Positions 9,272 to 19,809 of a DNA stretch of 64,000 nucleotides are shown here, one piece after another. Location: positions 1,488,001 through 1,552,000 of the forward strand of contig NZ_JBBPCL010000001.1 of assembly GCF_038039215.1 (NCBI RefSeq), read 5' to 3'. Both the position numbers and the translations under genes were made by a program. This stretch comes from Pseudonocardia sp. T1-2H. GTDB taxonomy: Bacteria > Actinomycetota > Actinomycetes > Mycobacteriales > Pseudonocardiaceae. Position 1 is the stretch's first letter; each line of letters opens with the position of its first letter. Below the pieces are notes generated by a model. The model was not told where the DNA came from. It saw nothing but the letters and a program-made list of their open reading frames with translations, and made no database searches.

Positions 9272-9412
9272 GCCGACCGGGCGGCTCGGGGCCGGCCGGG
9301 GCGGCCGACCGCCACTCGGGCGGCCGGGCCGGCTGGGCCGCTCTCGGGCGACCCGGCCGCTCGGTCCGACGGGCCGACCGCGCCGCACCAAGCCGCTCCG
9401 GGCCGCGCCGGG
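9272..9412. repeat. GC-only low-complexity spacer
   Basis: The 141 bases between converging tetR and lhr are almost entirely G and C, made of imperfect reiterations of CGGCCGGGC and GCCGACC words. Many overlapping stems can form, so it may end transcription from both sides. I see no reading frame worth calling here. Confidence 0.45.
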
Positions 9413-12400
9413 TCAGGCGCGCAACCGCAGCCCCTTCGGGGTGACCCGGAAGCCCGCCTCGGTGAGCACGTCCGCGAGCTCCGAGCCGAGCGACCCGACT
9501 CCGTCCGCCCGCTCGACCGCCAGGGAACCGAGCCAGCCCTCGTGCACCGCCCCGGCCAGGGCCTGCGCTGCCGCGGCGAGCTCGTCCCGTTCGGTGGTGA
9601 AGGACAGCAGGGACCGGCCGCCGCGCTCGACGTAGAGCGCCGGAGCCCCCTCGACCAGCACGACCAGCGCCCCGGCCTTGCGTCCGGGCCGGTGCTTGGA
9701 ATCCCCGACGGTGTCCGGCCACGCGAGGGCCGCGCCGTAGGGCTGGGCAGGATCGGCGGCGGCCAGGACGACCCGGGACAGGCCCGCGCCCCCCGCGGAT
9801 CCGCCCGGCCCGGCGCCCGCCGGGCGCAGCCCGCCGAAACCGTCTTCGTCGGCCCGGCCACGCTCGCCGTCGCCCGGGCCGACCGGCGCGCCGTCCGGCC
9901 GGGACATCGCCCGGAGCCGGTCGATCGCGCCCGGCACCGCGAACTGCGCCGCCCCGAGCCCCTCGACGACGTAACCGCGTCGGGCCCGCCCGGAGTCCTC
10001 CATCGCGCGCAGCACCCGGTAGACCGCGGCGAAGCCTCCGATGACCCGCTCGGTGCCGAGTGCCCCGCGGGTGAGCACGCCGTGCCGCTCGAGGAACGCC
10101 TCCGCGCGGGCGTGCGCCCGGCGCGTCGGATCGGGTTCGCGCTCGACGGCCAGCGCCCACCGGCCGCCGACCGACGGCGGGCCGCTCCGGCTCGGCATCG
10201 ACGGGCGCCCGGCCCGGAGCTGCGCGTAGCGCCCGCGGCCCGCCGTCCGCCGGGTCCGATGCGCCGGCCCGCCTCCGGAGCGCCCCCGCCGCCGAGCCGC
10301 GCGCGCAGCGGGCCGAGGGTGTCGTTGCTCAGCAGTCCCGCCCAGACCAGGTCCCAGATCGCGGTGACCACGGCGTCGTCCGTGGGCCCGGGCTCCTCCT
10401 GCTCGACGAGCGCCCGCCCCGCCCGGTCCGCGAGCTCGCGGAAGAACAGCGCCCCACCGCCGACGGGGGGCTGCTCGAGATCCGGCTGGCCCAGGGCCGC
10501 CAGCACCGCCCGGTGCAGCGGCGTCCCCGCGACCTCGGGGTCCGGCTCGGGCAGCAGCAGGTCCGCGACGTCCGTGGGCGCCACGGCCAGCCAGCCGTCG
10601 CTGCCGGCCAGCGGACCGCACCCGGTCCAGGTGACCTCGCCGGCCGCCGTCAGCTCGTCGAGCAGCGCGGGCGTGTAGCCCGGCAGCCGGGCAGGCAGGA
10701 TCAGCGACTCCAGCGCGCTCGCCGGCAGCGGCGCCCCGGCCAGCTGCTCGACGACGCCGAGCACGTCCTCCGCGCCCGGAGCCCGCCGCATCCGGCCACG
10801 CCGCTCGCCCGCGGCGCCGGTCTGCACACCCTGCCAGGCCGGCAGGAACCGGCCGAGCGCCCGCTGCTCGACGGGCTCGACCTCGGCCCGCAGCCGGGCC
10901 AGAGAGGCCCGCCGCAGGCGGCGCAGCACCTCGGCGTCGCAGTACTCGGTGGCACCATCCGCGCCGCCTGCGGCCTGGGGCCGCAGCTCGCCCCGGACGA
11001 GGCGGCCGGTGCCGGTGAGCCGGTCCAGCACGCCGGACACCACCGCGACCCCGAGCCCGAACCGCGCCGCGCACTCGGCCGGGGTGAACGGACCGTGCGT
11101 GCGGGCGTAGCGGAGCACGAGATCCCCGAGCGGGTCGGGGACCGGCTCGGTGAACGCCTCCGGCACCCCGACGGGCAGGGCCGCACCGAGCGCGTCCCGG
11201 ACCCGGCCGGCGTCCTCGATCGCGATGAACCGCTCCTCGCCCGCGATCCGCACCCGAAGCGCCCGGCGGGCCGTCTCCAGCTCGGCGAACCAGCCGGGCT
11301 GCACGCCGCGCGCCAGCCCCTCGGCCTCGGTGAGGGCGCCGAGGAAGCGCAGCAGATCCGCGGCGCCCTCGGCGTTGCGGGCGTGCCGGTCCTCCGCCGT
11401 GCGCTGCAGGGACGCCTCGACCTCGGCGAGCACCTCGGGATCCAGCAGCTCGCGGATCGCTTCGGAACCGAGCAGCTCGGCGAGCAGCGTGGAATCCAGC
11501 GACAGGGCGGCGGCGCGGCGCTCGGCCAGCGGCGCGTCCATCTCGTAGAGGAACATCCCCACGTAGCCGAACAGCAGGCTCCGGGCGAACGGCGACGGCG
11601 CCGGCGTCGCGATCTCGACCACCTTCACCTTCCGCGCGCCCACGTCGCTCATCAGCTCGCGCAGGCCGGGCAGGTCGTAGACGTCCTGCACGCACTCCCG
11701 CATCGCCTCGAGCGTGATCGGGAACTGCTCGTACTTCCCGGCCACGGTCAGCAGCTGCGCCGAACGCTGCCGCTGTTGCCACAGTGGACTGCGGCGTTTC
11801 GGGTCCCGCCGGGGGAGCAGCAGCGCCCGGGCCGCGCACTCCCGGAACCGGGACGCGAACAGCGACGACCCGCCGAGCTCCGCCACGACGATCTGCTCCA
11901 CCTCCGCCGGGTCCAGCAGCACGTCCTCGGCCGTGGGGACGACCTCGCCGCCGTTCTCGTCGAGCGCGTCCGGCAACCGCAGGACGATCCCGTCGTCGGC
12001 GCTCGCGGCCTGCACCTCCACCCCGCGCCGCTCCCGCATCCGGGCCGCGATCGCGAGCGCCCACGGCCCGTTGACCTGGGCGCCGAAGGGGGAGTGCACG
12101 ACGAGGCGCCAGTCGCCGAGCTCGTCCCGGAACCGCTCCACGAGGATCGTCCGGTCGCTCGGCACGTGGCGCGTGGCGTCGCGCTGTTCGTGCAGGTAGG
12201 CGAGCAGGTTGTCGGTGGCCCACTCGTCGAGGCCGGCGGTGGTCGCCCGCGCGCGGGCGTCCTCCTCGCCGAGCGCGGACATCTCCCGGACGAACGCGCC
12301 GACCGCCCGGCCCAGCTCCAGCGGCCGCCCGATCGACTCGCCCTTCCAGAACGGCATCCGCGCCGGCACCCCCGGCGCCGGTGTGACGATCACCCGGTCG

Positions 12401-14195
12401 TGCGTGATGTCCTCGACCCGCCAGCTCGACGTCCCCAGCAGGAAGGTGTCCCCGACCCGGGACTCGTAGACCATCTCCTCGTCCAGCTCCCCGACCCGGG
12501 AGCCGGCGCCGTCCGCACCGCCGGGCGTCATCACCGTGAAGAGTCCGCGGTCCGGGATCGTGCCCCCCGAGGTGACCGCCAGCCGTTGCGCACCGGGACG
12601 CCCCTGCAGCTGGTCCGTGACCCGGTCCCAGGTGATGCGGGCGCGCAGCTCGCCGAACTCCTCCGACGGGTAGCGCCCGGCGAGCATGTCCAGCACCGAG
12701 TGCAGGGCGGAGTCCGGGAGCGCCGCGAACGGGGCGGCCCGCCGGATCACCGCGGCCAGGTCCGACAGCTGCCAGGGCTCCAGCGCGACCATGGCGACGA
12801 TGTGCTGGGCCAGGACGTCGAGCGGGTTGCGCGGGTACCGCAGCGCCTCGATCGAGCCGGACGTCATCCGTTCCGCGACGACCGCGCAGGACACGAGGTC
12901 CCCGCGGAACTTGGGGAACACGACGCCCTTGGAGACCGCGCCGACCTGGTGCCCCGCGCGGCCGACCCGCTGCAGCCCGGAGGCCACGCTCGGCGGCGCC
13001 TCGACCTGCACCACGAGATCGACGGCGCCCATGTCGATGCCCAGCTCGAGGCTGGACGTCGCGACGACGCAGGGGAGGAGCCCCGACTTCGCTCCTCCTC
13101 GACCAGCGTCCGCTGCTCCCGCGACATGGAGCCGTGGTGGGCCTTCGCGACGGTCGGGGGTGCCCCGCCGCCCACGCCGGACTGCCCGATCGCCTCGGCC
13201 GGGAACGCGTCGAGCTCGACGGGCTCAGCACCCTCGGCGGCGTCCTCGGCGGCCAGCTCGTTCAGCTTGGCGGTGAGCCGCTCCGCGAGCCGCCGGGAGT
13301 TCGAGAAGACGATCGTGGAACGGTGCTGCCGCACCAGGTTCAGCAATCGCCGTTCGACCGCCGGCCAGATCGACGGGCGCTGCGCCGTGCCGGCCGCGGA
13401 CCCCACGACCTCCTCGTCCGCACTGCCCGGCGCGGGCCGCTCGTCGAGCGCCGCGAGGTCCGGAACGGGCACCTGGACCTGCACCTCGATGGTCTTCGGG
13501 GTCCTCGGCTGGACGACCTCGACCGGGCGGGCGCCGGACAGGAACGTGGACACCTCGTCCAGCGGGCGGACCGTCGCGGACAGGCCGATCCGCTGGGCGG
13601 GGCCGTCCGGCAGCAGCTCGTCGAGCCGCTCCAGCGAGACGGCAAGGTGCGCGCCGCGCTTGGTCCCGGCGACGGCGTGCACCTCGTCGAGGATCACCGT
13701 GCGGACGCCGCGCAGGGACTCCCGCGCCGCCGACGTGAGGAGCAGGAACAACGACTCCGGCGTCGTCACCAGGACGTCAGGCGGGGTGCGGGCGAACCGG
13801 CGCCGCTCGTCCGCCGGGGTGTCCCCGGTGCGCATGCCGACGGTGATGTCCGGGACCGGCTCGCCGAGGCGCTGCGCCGCCTGCCGGATGCCGGTGAGCG
13901 GCGAGCGGAGGTTGCGCTGCACGTCGACCGCGAGGGCCTTGAGCGGCGAGACGTAGAGGACGCGGCAGCGGTGCTGCTTGTCCTCCGGCGGTGGCTCGGC
14001 GGCGAGACGGTCCAGCGCCCAGAGGAACGCGGCGAGCGTCTTGCCGGAGCCCGTGGGGGCCACGACCAGCGCGTTCCGCCCCGCCTGCGCCGCGGACCAG
14101 GCCCCCTCCTGGGCGGGTGTGGGCGCGGCGAACGCACCCCGGAACCAGTCCTGGGTGGCAGGGGAGAAGTCGTCGAGCGCCGTCACGTGCCCCAT
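9413..14195 (-). pseudogene. lhr: Lhr-type large ATP-dependent helicase, interrupted by two frameshifts
   Basis: A superfamily 2 DNA helicase of about 1,590 residues linked to DNA repair in actinobacteria. The first frame (14195 to about 13091) has Walker A 'APTGSGKT' and the DEVH box 'ILDEVHAV'. The second frame (about 13090 to about 10270) continues with 'SSLELGIDMG' and 'LQRVGRAGHQ' (motifs V and VI) and the Lhr core. The third (to 9413) carries the C-terminal winged-helix and unknown regions. Each break is repaired by adding one base: one near 13090, one between about 10240 and 10300. No domain is missing, so sequencing error is the simplest cause; true loss of function is possible. The start overlaps the EamA gene by 13 bases. 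Confidence 0.85.
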
Positions 14196-15111
14196 GATGC
14201 GCCGGGGGTACGACAGTTTGCGCCGGGAGCGGGTTCCGCGGTCCGTCGCCGCGGCGTCCCCAGCACCAGCCAGACGCCGAGGGCGCACAGTGCGAGACCG
14301 GGCGCGGCCAGCACCACCGGGACCTCGCCGAACATCACGAACGTCCAGGCCATCGTGGTCGGGGGCGTGAGGTAGAGCAGCGTGCTGACCCGCGTCGCGC
14401 CGCTCCGGCGCAGGACGAGCAGGTAGGAACCGTAGCCGCCGAACGAGGACAGCACGACCACCCAGGCGATCGCGCCCCAGAAGCCCGGGTCGGCCGGTGG
14501 TGCCGCGTCCCCGGCGGCCACGGCGACCGCGCCGAACAGCACGGCGGCGGTGCTCGTCTGCAGGGTCATCGCCACGAGCGGGCTCTCGGACGGCCGCAGT
14601 CGCCGTTCCAGGAGCGTCCCGGCGGACAACGCCAGCATCCCGCCGGCGGGAAGCACGAAGGCCCACCACGGCGCGTCACCCGGCCCGAGGTCGCCCGCGA
14701 CCACCAGACCGACGCCGACGAGCCCACCGGCCAGCCCGATCCGCTGCCGGAGGGTCGTGTGCTCGCCGAGGACGGGCCCCGCCGCCGTCGCGACGACCAG
14801 CGGCTGCAGCGCCGCGACCAACGCCGCCGTGCCCGCGGGGACCCCGAGCCCGACGCCGGTGACGACGCCGCCGAGGTAGAGGACCTGGCTCAGCGATCCC
14901 AGCAGGCCCTGGCGCCCGATCGCGCCCCGTGGGATCCGCGTCCGACGGACGAACAGGACCAGCCACAGCACGGCCGCCGCGATCGCGTAGCGCCAGGCCA
15001 GGAGGGTGTCCGCGCCGGTGAACCGGGTACCGAGGTCCGCCCCGACGAACCCCAGCTCCACAGCACGACGAACGCCGTCGAGACGGCGAGGTCACTGCGT
15101 CCCTTTCTCAT
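14183..15111 (-). CDS. EamA/DMT-superfamily transporter (N-terminal frameshift)
   Basis: A polytopic exporter or permease of the drug/metabolite transporter superfamily with about ten predicted helices in two EamA repeats. The long open frame (15061-14183, 292 residues) lacks the first half of helix 1. An ATG at 15111 in another frame encodes 'MRKGRSDLAVSTAFVVLW', which fits the missing start; joining them with one inserted base near 15051-15060 gives the family-typical 'WSSGFVGA' turn. I therefore place the start at 15111 and infer a one-base deletion. A divergent TetR gene shares the 56-base promoter region and probably represses it. Substrate unknown. Confidence 0.8.
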
Positions 15112-15128
15112 GCGAGCGACATAACCAC

Positions 15129-15138
15129 ACCGGTCGGT
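15129..15138. promoter_or_regulatory. candidate TetR operator and -10 element
   Basis: ACCG-GT-CGGT, a short perfect inverted repeat of a kind common at actinobacterial TetR operators, in the gap between divergent eamA and tetR. The overlapping TATACT (15138-15143) could be the -10 of the rightward tetR promoter, so binding there would give autorepression. Confidence 0.45.
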
Positions 15139-15167
15139 ATACTCGCAGTGGAGTCGAGGGAGGAACC

Positions 15168-15734
15168 ATGGTCGAGGTTCTCGAGCCGCTCACGCCCGCA
15201 GGCGAACGCCTGGCCACCGCGGCGGCGGAGCTGTTCTACCGGCGCGGGATCCGGGCGGTGGGGGTGGAACTGATCGCCGAGGTCGCCGGTACCACCAAGA
15301 AGACGCTGTACGACCGGTTCGGCTCGAAGGACGCTCTCGTCGCGCTCTACCTGCGGCGCCGCGCCGTCCGCTGGCAGGATTTCCTGCGCGGGCACCTCGA
15401 GGCCGTTCCCGCCGGCCGGGAGCGGCTGCTCGCGGTGTTCGACGCTCTCGACGCCTGGCTGCGCGAGCAGGATCGCGGCTGCGCCTTCGTCAACGCCTAC
15501 GCCGAGATCGGCGGCACGGACCATCCCGGCGTGCCGGTGATCCGCGCGGAGAAGGAGTGGATGCGGGAGTGCCTCACGTCGCTGGCGGCCGAGGCCGGGT
15601 TCGCCGAGCCGGAGCGGGTCGGCGGCGAGCTGCACGTGCTGTACGAGGGCGCCACCGTCCTGGCGACGGCCGGCGGCAGGTCGGACGCCCCGGCGGAGGC
15701 GCGGCGGGCCGCGTCCCGGCTCCTGGGGTCGTGA
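15168..15734 (+). CDS. TetR family transcriptional regulator
   Basis: A 188-residue regulator. The N-terminal DNA-binding domain shows 'ATAAAELFYRRGIRAVGVELIAEVAGTTKKTLYDRFGSK' in two halves (helices 1-3), residues about 13-52. The C-terminal domain is helical and carries a Cys in 'DRGCAFVNAYAEI'. ATG start after a GGAGGA-like sequence. Divergent from the EamA transporter, which is its likely target; inducer unknown. Confidence 0.88.
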   Translation: MVEVLEPLTPAGERLATAAAELFYRRGIRAVGVELIAEVAGTTKKTLYDRFGSKDALVALYLRRRAVRWQDFLRGHLEAVPAGRERLLAVFDALDAWLREQDRGCAFVNAYAEIGGTDHPGVPVIRAEKEWMRECLTSLAAEAGFAEPERVGGELHVLYEGATVLATAGGRSDAPAEARRAASRLLGS

Positions 15735-15738
15735 CGGG

Positions 15739-15891
15739 TCACCGTCGCCGGTTCTGCACCCACCACCGGATCAGCAGGACGAGGGCCGACAGGAGGGCCA
15801 GGCCGACGACGAGCTGTCCGAGCGGGGACGAGAAACCCGTCGGATCTCCCTGGACGAGGCCCAGGGGATCGAGGGTCGGTGGATCGGGCAT
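15739..15891 (-). CDS. predicted 50-residue single-pass membrane protein
   Basis: A short frame of 50 codons starting at ATG (15891) and ending TGA. Residues 1-24 are Pro/Gly/Asp-rich; residues about 25-43 ('QLVVGLALLSALVLLIRWW') form one strong membrane helix; the tail 'QNRRR' gives a positive-inside end. It converges with tetR (5-base gap) and is divergent from the DUF3046 gene. The classic small-membrane-protein layout supports it, but I know no family and codon evidence is limited by length. Confidence 0.5.
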   Translation of the reverse strand: MPDPPTLDPLGLVQGDPTGFSSPLGQLVVGLALLSALVLLIRWWVQNRRR

Positions 15892-15950
15892 ATCAGTCAC
15901 GGTACCCACGCCCGGGGCCGTGCGACCTCGACGTGACTACCCTCGGTCCG

Positions 15951-16163
15951 GTGCGACTGAGCCACTTCCGAGAGCTGATGGAGGGCGAGTTCGGGGCCGC
16001 GCGCGCCGGATCCCTCGCCCGTGACCACGTGTTCGCCGAGCTCGGCGGGCGGACGGCCGAGCAGGCCATCGAGGCGGGCATCGACCCGAAGAACGTGTGG
16101 CGGGCGATCTGCGACGCCTATGACGTCCCGTCCGCGCGCCGGCTGGGGGCCGACGACAGGTAG
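15951..16163 (+). CDS. DUF3046 protein
   Basis: A 70-residue protein of unknown function, GTG start, beginning '[14 protein letters not shown]', the usual opening of the DUF3046 family. The family is nearly always encoded just upstream of recA in actinobacteria (Rv2738c in M. tuberculosis), as here. It has '[19 protein letters not shown]' and '[13 protein letters not shown]', suggesting a small all-helical domain. A role with RecA is suggested by conservation of order only. The recA promoter region (256 bases) follows. Confidence 0.9.
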   Translation: MRLSHFRELMEGEFGAARAGSLARDHVFAELGGRTAEQAIEAGIDPKNVWRAICDAYDVPSARRLGADDR

Positions 16164-16250
16164 AGGCCCGGTCCGCCCGGAAGGGACGCGCTCGGACGGG
16201 TCGCGCCGCTCGGCGCCGCAGAATAGCCGACGAGCGTGTCGGTGCCCACA

Positions 16251-16266
16251 TCGAACACGTGTTCGT
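16251..16266. promoter_or_regulatory. LexA-binding SOS box upstream of recA
   Basis: TCGAAC-ACGT-GTTCGT matches the actinobacterial/Bacillus-type consensus TCGAAC-N4-GTTCGA in all but the last base. It lies 154 bases upstream of the recA ATG. lexA is present in this window, so LexA repression of recA is well supported. Confidence 0.9.
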
Positions 16267-16324
16267 ATAGTGTGGTGTCCACACGGCGCTGAAGTTGTCC
16301 ACAGCCGGGACGTGGGCACCGGAA

Positions 16325-16347
16325 TTGTCGGGGGTACCCAATACGGT
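16325..16347 (+). promoter_or_regulatory. PafBC-type (RecA-NDp) damage-inducible promoter of recA
   Basis: TTGTCGGGG, then exactly 8 bases, then TACGGT. This fits the RecA-NDp/PafBC motif known from mycobacteria (TTGTCRGTG-N8-TANNNT) at nearly every position. It is 73 bases upstream of the recA start and separate from the SOS box, so recA should have LexA-independent induction too. Motif recalled from mycobacterial work; function inferred. Confidence 0.75.
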
Positions 16348-16419
16348 TCTCGTGTGGCTCCCCGGAAGTCGTCAACACCGTCAACCCAGTCCCGCATCCC
16401 GAGCGAGCGAGGTACTCAG

Positions 16420-17466
16420 ATGAGCACTCCAGACCGCGAGAAGGCGCTCCAGCTCGCCCTCGCCCAGATCGAGAAGAACCACGGCAAGGGATCCGTGATG
16501 CGCCTCGGCGACGACACGCGTCCGCCGATCGGCGTCATCCCCACCGGCTCGATCGCGCTGGACGTCGCGCTCGGGGTGGGCGGTTTCCCGCGTGGCCGCG
16601 TCGTGGAGATCTACGGCCCGGAGTCCAGCGGTAAGACCACGGTCGCGCTGCACGCCGTGGCCAGCGCCCAGGCCGCGGGCGGCGTCGCCGCCTTCATCGA
16701 CGCCGAGCACGCGCTGGACCCGGAGTACGCGAAGGCCCTCGGCGTCGACACGGACGCCCTGCTGGTCTCGCAGCCGGACACCGGCGAGCAGGCGCTGGAG
16801 ATCGCGGACATGCTGATCCGCTCCGGCGCCCTGGACATCATCGTGATCGACTCGGTGGCGGCCCTCGTGCCCCGCGCCGAGATCGAGGGCGAGATGGGCG
16901 ACAGCCACGTCGGCCTGCAGGCCCGGCTCATGAGCCAGGCGCTGCGGAAGATCACCGGTGCGCTGAGCACGTCCGGCACCACGATGATCTTCATCAACCA
17001 GCTGCGCGAGAAGATCGGCGTGATGTTCGGGTCCCCGGAGACCACGACGGGCGGCAAGGCGCTGAAGTTCTACGCGTCGGTCCGCCTGGACATCCGCCGC
17101 ATCGAGACGCTGAAGGACGGCACCGACATGGTCGGCAGCCGCACCCGCGTCAAGGTCGTGAAGAACAAGGTGGCCCCGCCGTTCAAGCAGGCGGAGTTCG
17201 ACGTGCTCTACGGCGTCGGCATCAGCCGCGAGGGCTCGCTGATCGACGTCGGCGTCGAGCAGGGGATCATCCGCAAGTCGGGCGCCTGGTACACGTACGA
17301 GGGCGACCAGATGGGACAGGGCAAGGAGAACGCCCGCAAGTTCCTGAAGGAGAACCCGGACGTCGCCGCCGAGGTCGAGAAGCGGATCAAGGAGAAGCTC
17401 GGGATCGGCGCGGTGCTCGACGCCGACGCCGAGGTCGAGCCCCTGCCCGCCCCGGTCGACTTCTGA
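16420..17466 (+). CDS. recA: recombinase RecA
   Basis: A 348-residue DNA strand-exchange ATPase that forms filaments on single-stranded DNA, drives homologous recombination and triggers LexA self-cleavage. Walker A 'GPESSGKTT' at 66-74, the Walker B region '[24 protein letters not shown]', and the L2 region '[29 protein letters not shown]' are intact. No intein, unlike M. tuberculosis. ATG start after GAGCGAG. recX follows after 2 bases. Control: SOS box and PafBC-type promoter upstream. Confidence 0.98.
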   Translation: MSTPDREKALQLALAQIEKNHGKGSVMRLGDDTRPPIGVIPTGSIALDVALGVGGFPRGRVVEIYGPESSGKTTVALHAVASAQAAGGVAAFIDAEHALDPEYAKALGVDTDALLVSQPDTGEQALEIADMLIRSGALDIIVIDSVAALVPRAEIEGEMGDSHVGLQARLMSQALRKITGALSTSGTTMIFINQLREKIGVMFGSPETTTGGKALKFYASVRLDIRRIETLKDGTDMVGSRTRVKVVKNKVAPPFKQAEFDVLYGVGISREGSLIDVGVEQGIIRKSGAWYTYEGDQMGQGKENARKFLKENPDVAAEVEKRIKEKLGIGAVLDADAEVEPLPAPVDF

Positions 17467-17468
17467 CG

Positions 17469-18704
17469 GTGTCCCGCTCGCACGACGGTTCCCCGGACGG
17501 CCCGGAGGTGGGCCGGTCCCGGCCGGAGGGGATCAGCCCGGTGGACGAGACCCGGCCCGCCGAGGGTCGGGCACGCCGGGAACCGCCGCGGGTCCTCGGG
17601 TTCGAGTCGTTCGATCCCGAGGAGGCCCCCCGCGAGGTCGAGACGCTGGAATTCGGCTCCTTCGCCGCCCGCCCGGCCGGTGAGCAGGCCGAGCAGCGGG
17701 TCATGGACTTCGAGGACTTCGGCTCCGGCGGCTCCGGGCGCGAGCACCGGATCGCGGAGTTCGACGAGGCCGGCGCGCCGCGCGAAGCCGTGCCGATCAT
17801 GCAGATCGGTGACCCGGGGACCGGTGAGCTCGGCCCGCCCGCACCCCCGGCCCGGGTCGCATCCCTGGACGGCCTGCGCGCCAGGGTCACCCGGGCGGAA
17901 CGCTCCGGACCGCGGGGCGGGCCGCTGGAGCCTGATCGCAGGGGTGCACGCCGCTCGGGAAGTGGCGTTGCGCGAAGCCGTTCCCTCTTCGGTGACCCGG
18001 ACACGGATCCCGCGTCCGAAGCAGACCGCGACGGCGGCGTCGGGCAGGCGCCGGACGCAGACGCAGTCGGTCAGGAGCCGGGCGCGCGACCTCGCCGCGG
18101 CCGCGCCGGTGATGCCGGGTTGCGGCCGGACCGCGGAACTCGACGCCCACGCGGGCGTCGCTCCGACGGGTCCGCCGCGGAAGGCCCCGAGGCCGATCCC
18201 GAGGCCGCGGCCAAGGAGATCTGCCTGAACCTGCTCGAGTACCGCGCCCGGACCCGGCAGGAGCTAGCCCAGGCCCTGCGGAAGAAGGACATCCCGGACG
18301 AGGTGTCGAACCGGGTCCTCGAACGGTTCGACGAGGTCGGCCTCATCGACGACGAGGCCTTCGCCGGGCAGTGGGTCCGCTCCCGCCATCGGCAACAGGG
18401 TCTCGGCCGCCGGGCGCTGGCCGTCGAGCTGCAGCGCAAGGGCGTCGCGAAGGAGGTGGCGGAGGAGGCCCTCGCCGAGGTCGACACCGAGTCCGAGGAA
18501 CTCCGCGCCCGTCAGCTGGTGGACAAGCGCCTTCGCTCCATGACCATCGCCTCCCCGGACGACCGGGCGAAGGCCGGCCGCCGGCTCATCGGAATGCTCG
18601 CGCGCAAGGGCTACCAGCCCGGCGTCGTCTACGGGGTGGTCCGGGAGGCCCTCGCCGCTCACGGCGCCGAGGACGACGAGCTCGGCCCCGCCGACCTCGA
18701 CTGA
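17469..18704 (+). CDS. recX: regulatory protein RecX with long N-terminal extension
   Basis: RecX binds RecA filaments and limits their growth. The RecX three-helix repeats occupy residues about 235-400 ('EICLNLLEYRARTRQELAQALRKK', 'VLERFDEVGLIDDEAFAGQWV', 'RRLIGMLARKGYQPGVVYGVV' in shorter blocks). At 411 residues it is about twice the usual 150-200. The extra N-terminal region is acidic and disordered, with spaced aromatic motifs 'FESF', 'FGSF', 'FEDF' and 'AEFDEAG'. GTG start 2 bases after recA, so translational coupling is likely. I cannot exclude a shorter start, but none has a better site. Confidence 0.88.
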   Translation: MSRSHDGSPDGPEVGRSRPEGISPVDETRPAEGRARREPPRVLGFESFDPEEAPREVETLEFGSFAARPAGEQAEQRVMDFEDFGSGGSGREHRIAEFDEAGAPREAVPIMQIGDPGTGELGPPAPPARVASLDGLRARVTRAERSGPRGGPLEPDRRGARRSGSGVARSRSLFGDPDTDPASEADRDGGVGQAPDADAVGQEPGARPRRGRAGDAGLRPDRGTRRPRGRRSDGSAAEGPEADPEAAAKEICLNLLEYRARTRQELAQALRKKDIPDEVSNRVLERFDEVGLIDDEAFAGQWVRSRHRQQGLGRRALAVELQRKGVAKEVAEEALAEVDTESEELRARQLVDKRLRSMTIASPDDRAKAGRRLIGMLARKGYQPGVVYGVVREALAAHGAEDDELGPADLD

Positions 18705-18856
18705 ACCGCGCACGGTCGACCGGCGCAGCCCCACGCGGCCGTCCGTCCCCACGCGCGTCGTCAATCGCGCGCGTCGCACTGCTCCCTCGGCCGCGCCCTC
18801 GGCGGCCCGAATCCCGCGCCCCGCGCCATCGGCGCTGTGCACCGCCGCCCGCCCGC

Positions 18857-19795
18857 CTACCCCTCCGGCCGCAGCAGCACCTGCACGTCCGCCGACAGTC
18901 CACCGGTAGCCCCGATCTCCCCGATGAACCCCAGCAGCGTGTCCGTGAAGGCCTGGGTCGCGTGGCTCGGCGCGATGTCCGCCCGCCGCGCGAGCGCCAC
19001 CGTCCGGTAGAGCGGCGGCGTCAGCACGGTCCGCCGCAACCGGGGCCGGCCCGCGAACACCAGGTCCGGCACCACCGCCACCCCTGTCCCCGCCTCGACG
19101 AGACGCAGTACCGCGTCCATCTCGCCGCCCTCGACGGCGAACTTCGGCGTCACGCCCGCCTCCCGATAGGCGTTCAACGTGACCTCGCGGAGGTCGTAGC
19201 CCTGGCGGACCATCACCAGCGGCTTCCGGGACAGCTCCGCGACGGTCATCGACCCCCGGCTCGACGGCGGCTTCCCGGAGCGCGGCGAGGCCACGGACAG
19301 GCGTTCGCGCATCAACGGCAGGGTGTGCAGCGCGGAGTCGATCCCCGACGGCGGGACGATCACCAGCGCCACGTCGATCGCGCCCCGGGCGAGGTCGCGC
19401 ACGAGGGACTGCGAGCCGTTCTCGGCCAGCTCGAGGTGGATCTCCGGATGGCACTCGTGGAAGAGCCGCAGCGCGTCCGCAAGGACGCCGATGCACAGCG
19501 ACGGCGTCGCGCCGACCCGCACCCGGCCGCTGCGAAGTCCGACGATCTCCGCCACGGACATACGGGCGGCATCCATGTCGGCGAGCATCCGGCGGGCGAG
19601 TGGCAGTACCGCCTCGCCCGCCGGGGTGAGCGTGACGGCCTTCCCCCGGTTCACCAGGGGTGCGCCCAGATCGTCCTCCAGGGACCTCAACTGCCTGCTC
19701 AGTGTGGGCTGCGCGACACCCACGAGATCGGCCGCCCGAGTGAAGCTGCGCACGTCGGCGACCGCGACGAAGTACGCAAGCTGCTGAAGTGTCAC
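18857..19795 (-). CDS. LysR family transcriptional regulator
   Basis: A 312-residue regulator with a winged helix at residues about 1-60 ('LAYFVAVADVRSFTRAAD', 'VAQPTLSRQLRSLEDDLGAPL') and a periplasmic-binding-like effector domain. The GTG at 19795 fits the usual LysR opening 'VTLQQLAYF'; an upstream in-frame start would add 29 non-conserved residues. It is divergent from sdhC, with an inverted repeat TGCATC-N14-GATGCA in the 89-base gap. That arrangement suggests it controls the first succinate dehydrogenase operon, with an organic acid as possible effector. Confidence 0.88.
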   Translation of the reverse strand: MTLQQLAYFVAVADVRSFTRAADLVGVAQPTLSRQLRSLEDDLGAPLVNRGKAVTLTPAGEAVLPLARRMLADMDAARMSVAEIVGLRSGRVRVGATPSLCIGVLADALRLFHECHPEIHLELAENGSQSLVRDLARGAIDVALVIVPPSGIDSALHTLPLMRERLSVASPRSGKPPSSRGSMTVAELSRKPLVMVRQGYDLREVTLNAYREAGVTPKFAVEGGEMDAVLRLVEAGTGVAVVPDLVFAGRPRLRRTVLTPPLYRTVALARRADIAPSHATQAFTDTLLGFIGEIGATGGLSADVQVLLRPEG

Positions 19796-19809
19796 GTGTA
19801 TAGCGTACG

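Noticed and set aside
18705..18856. Possible small gene between recX and LysR
   Set aside because: No frame with start, ribosome site and sensible composition; it is a short convergent gap.
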